A stretch of 64,000 nt of DNA from Mesorhizobium sp. YC-39 (GTDB lineage Bacteria; Pseudomonadota; Alphaproteobacteria; Rhizobiales; Rhizobiaceae). Of the stretch, positions 63,719-64,000 are shown one piece after another. Below the pieces are notes generated by a model. It worked only from the letters and a program-made list of their open reading frames with translations. It made no database searches and was not told where the DNA came from. The stretch covers positions 372,001 through 436,000 of the forward strand of contig NZ_JAOWPS010000005.1 of the NCBI RefSeq assembly GCF_025753795.1, read 5' to 3'. Numbering within the stretch: the first letter of the stretch is position 1; the number at the start of each line of letters is the position of its first letter. Both the position numbers and the translations under genes were made by a program.

Positions 63719-64000
63719 ATGCCGAAGTCGAACACCATTCTCTATCTCGACGGCGTCTCGGTCTCCTTCGACGGATTTCGCGCCATCAACAATCTGTCGC
63801 TGGTGCTCGACAAGGGCGAGATGCGCGCGATCATCGGTCCCAACGGCGCCGGCAAGACGACGATGATGGACATCGTCACCGGCAAGACACGGCCCGACCA
63901 GGGCGAGGTTTTCTTCGACGGCCAGGTCGACCTCACCAAACATGACGAAGCCGAAATCGCCATGATGGGCATCGGCCGCAAATTCCAGAAGCCGACCGTC
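63719..64000 (+). CDS. urtD: Urea ABC transporter ATP-binding protein UrtD (5' part, cut by window edge)
   Basis: The first 94 codons of the ATPase UrtD. The Walker A motif IIGPNGAGKTTMMDIVTGKTRP and the stretch AEIAMMGIGRKFQKPTV, with the FQKPTVF-type Q-loop of UrtD, are visible before the window ends. It starts five bases after the urtC stop, so the operon clearly continues to the right, where urtE and often urease genes would be expected. Confidence 0.94.
   Translation, partial: MPKSNTILYLDGVSVSFDGFRAINNLSLVLDKGEMRAIIGPNGAGKTTMMDIVTGKTRPDQGEVFFDGQVDLTKHDEAEIAMMGIGRKFQKPTV

Overview
This is a 64 kb stretch of chromosomal core sequence from an alphaproteobacterium of the Hyphomicrobiales, most likely Mesorhizobium or a close Phyllobacteriaceae relative. 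The reasons are the high GC content, dense coding, a CckA cell-cycle kinase, a 2,082-residue protein of the Agrobacterium GPR / Sinorhizobium RgsE growth-pole type, a class II DAHP synthase, a fused malic enzyme, the rhizobial shape of the urt operon, and two intergenic palindromic elements of a kind I associate with Mesorhizobium. I saw no rRNA, tRNA, CRISPR array, insertion sequence, integrase or plasmid/phage gene. The genus call is inference.

Layout: recG (5' part) diverges from sdhE-mfd (1-4.9 kb). aroF follows, then a channel-like membrane protein, a GFA-family protein, dgkA, a DedA/DUF1003 pair, a Tag-like glycosylase, nadE and a GNAT acetyltransferase (5-12.5 kb). A 275-nt leader with a 13-codon open frame and attenuator-like hairpins precedes an ABC exporter (12.6-14.7 kb). 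gltX, a Cys-rich secreted protein, maeB, an atypical SDR, an LpxH-like phosphoesterase, an MFS carrier and a dipeptide epimerase run to 24.3 kb. A lipid-transport operon (STAS-MlaE, MlaF, MlaD and a PqiC-type lipoprotein) occupies 24.4-28.4 kb.

The giant coiled-coil gene (28.9-35.2 kb, minus strand) diverges from a single-domain Hpt protein, followed by a 2Fe-2S ferredoxin and a ferredoxin-NADP reductase. Next come an EmrB-type MFS exporter, a DUF922 protease-like protein, folP-folB-folK, a KefB-type antiporter with DUF924, a secreted protein of unknown function, the YcjX/YcjF pair, sixA, dksA, a FliO-like protein and cckA (37-52.5 kb). The last part holds deoD, a ribbon-helix-helix protein, a glyoxalase, a Tat-exported gluconate-dehydrogenase-type pair, a frameshifted phoX, a small secreted protein and urtABCD behind a consensus sigma-54 promoter; urtD is cut by the window edge.

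How genes cooperate: the mla-like genes should move phospholipids between membranes; fol genes make dihydropteroate precursors; ferredoxin and its reductase form an electron-transfer pair; urt imports urea under nitrogen control. CckA, the Hpt protein and the growth-pole protein together hint at cell-cycle and polar-growth wiring, but only their presence and arrangement is seen. The points most worth a second look are the leader-peptide/attenuator upstream of the ABC exporter, the regular 36/29-residue module array in the growth-pole protein, the channel-like protein without a selectivity filter, the phoX frameshift and the zinc-less DksA.
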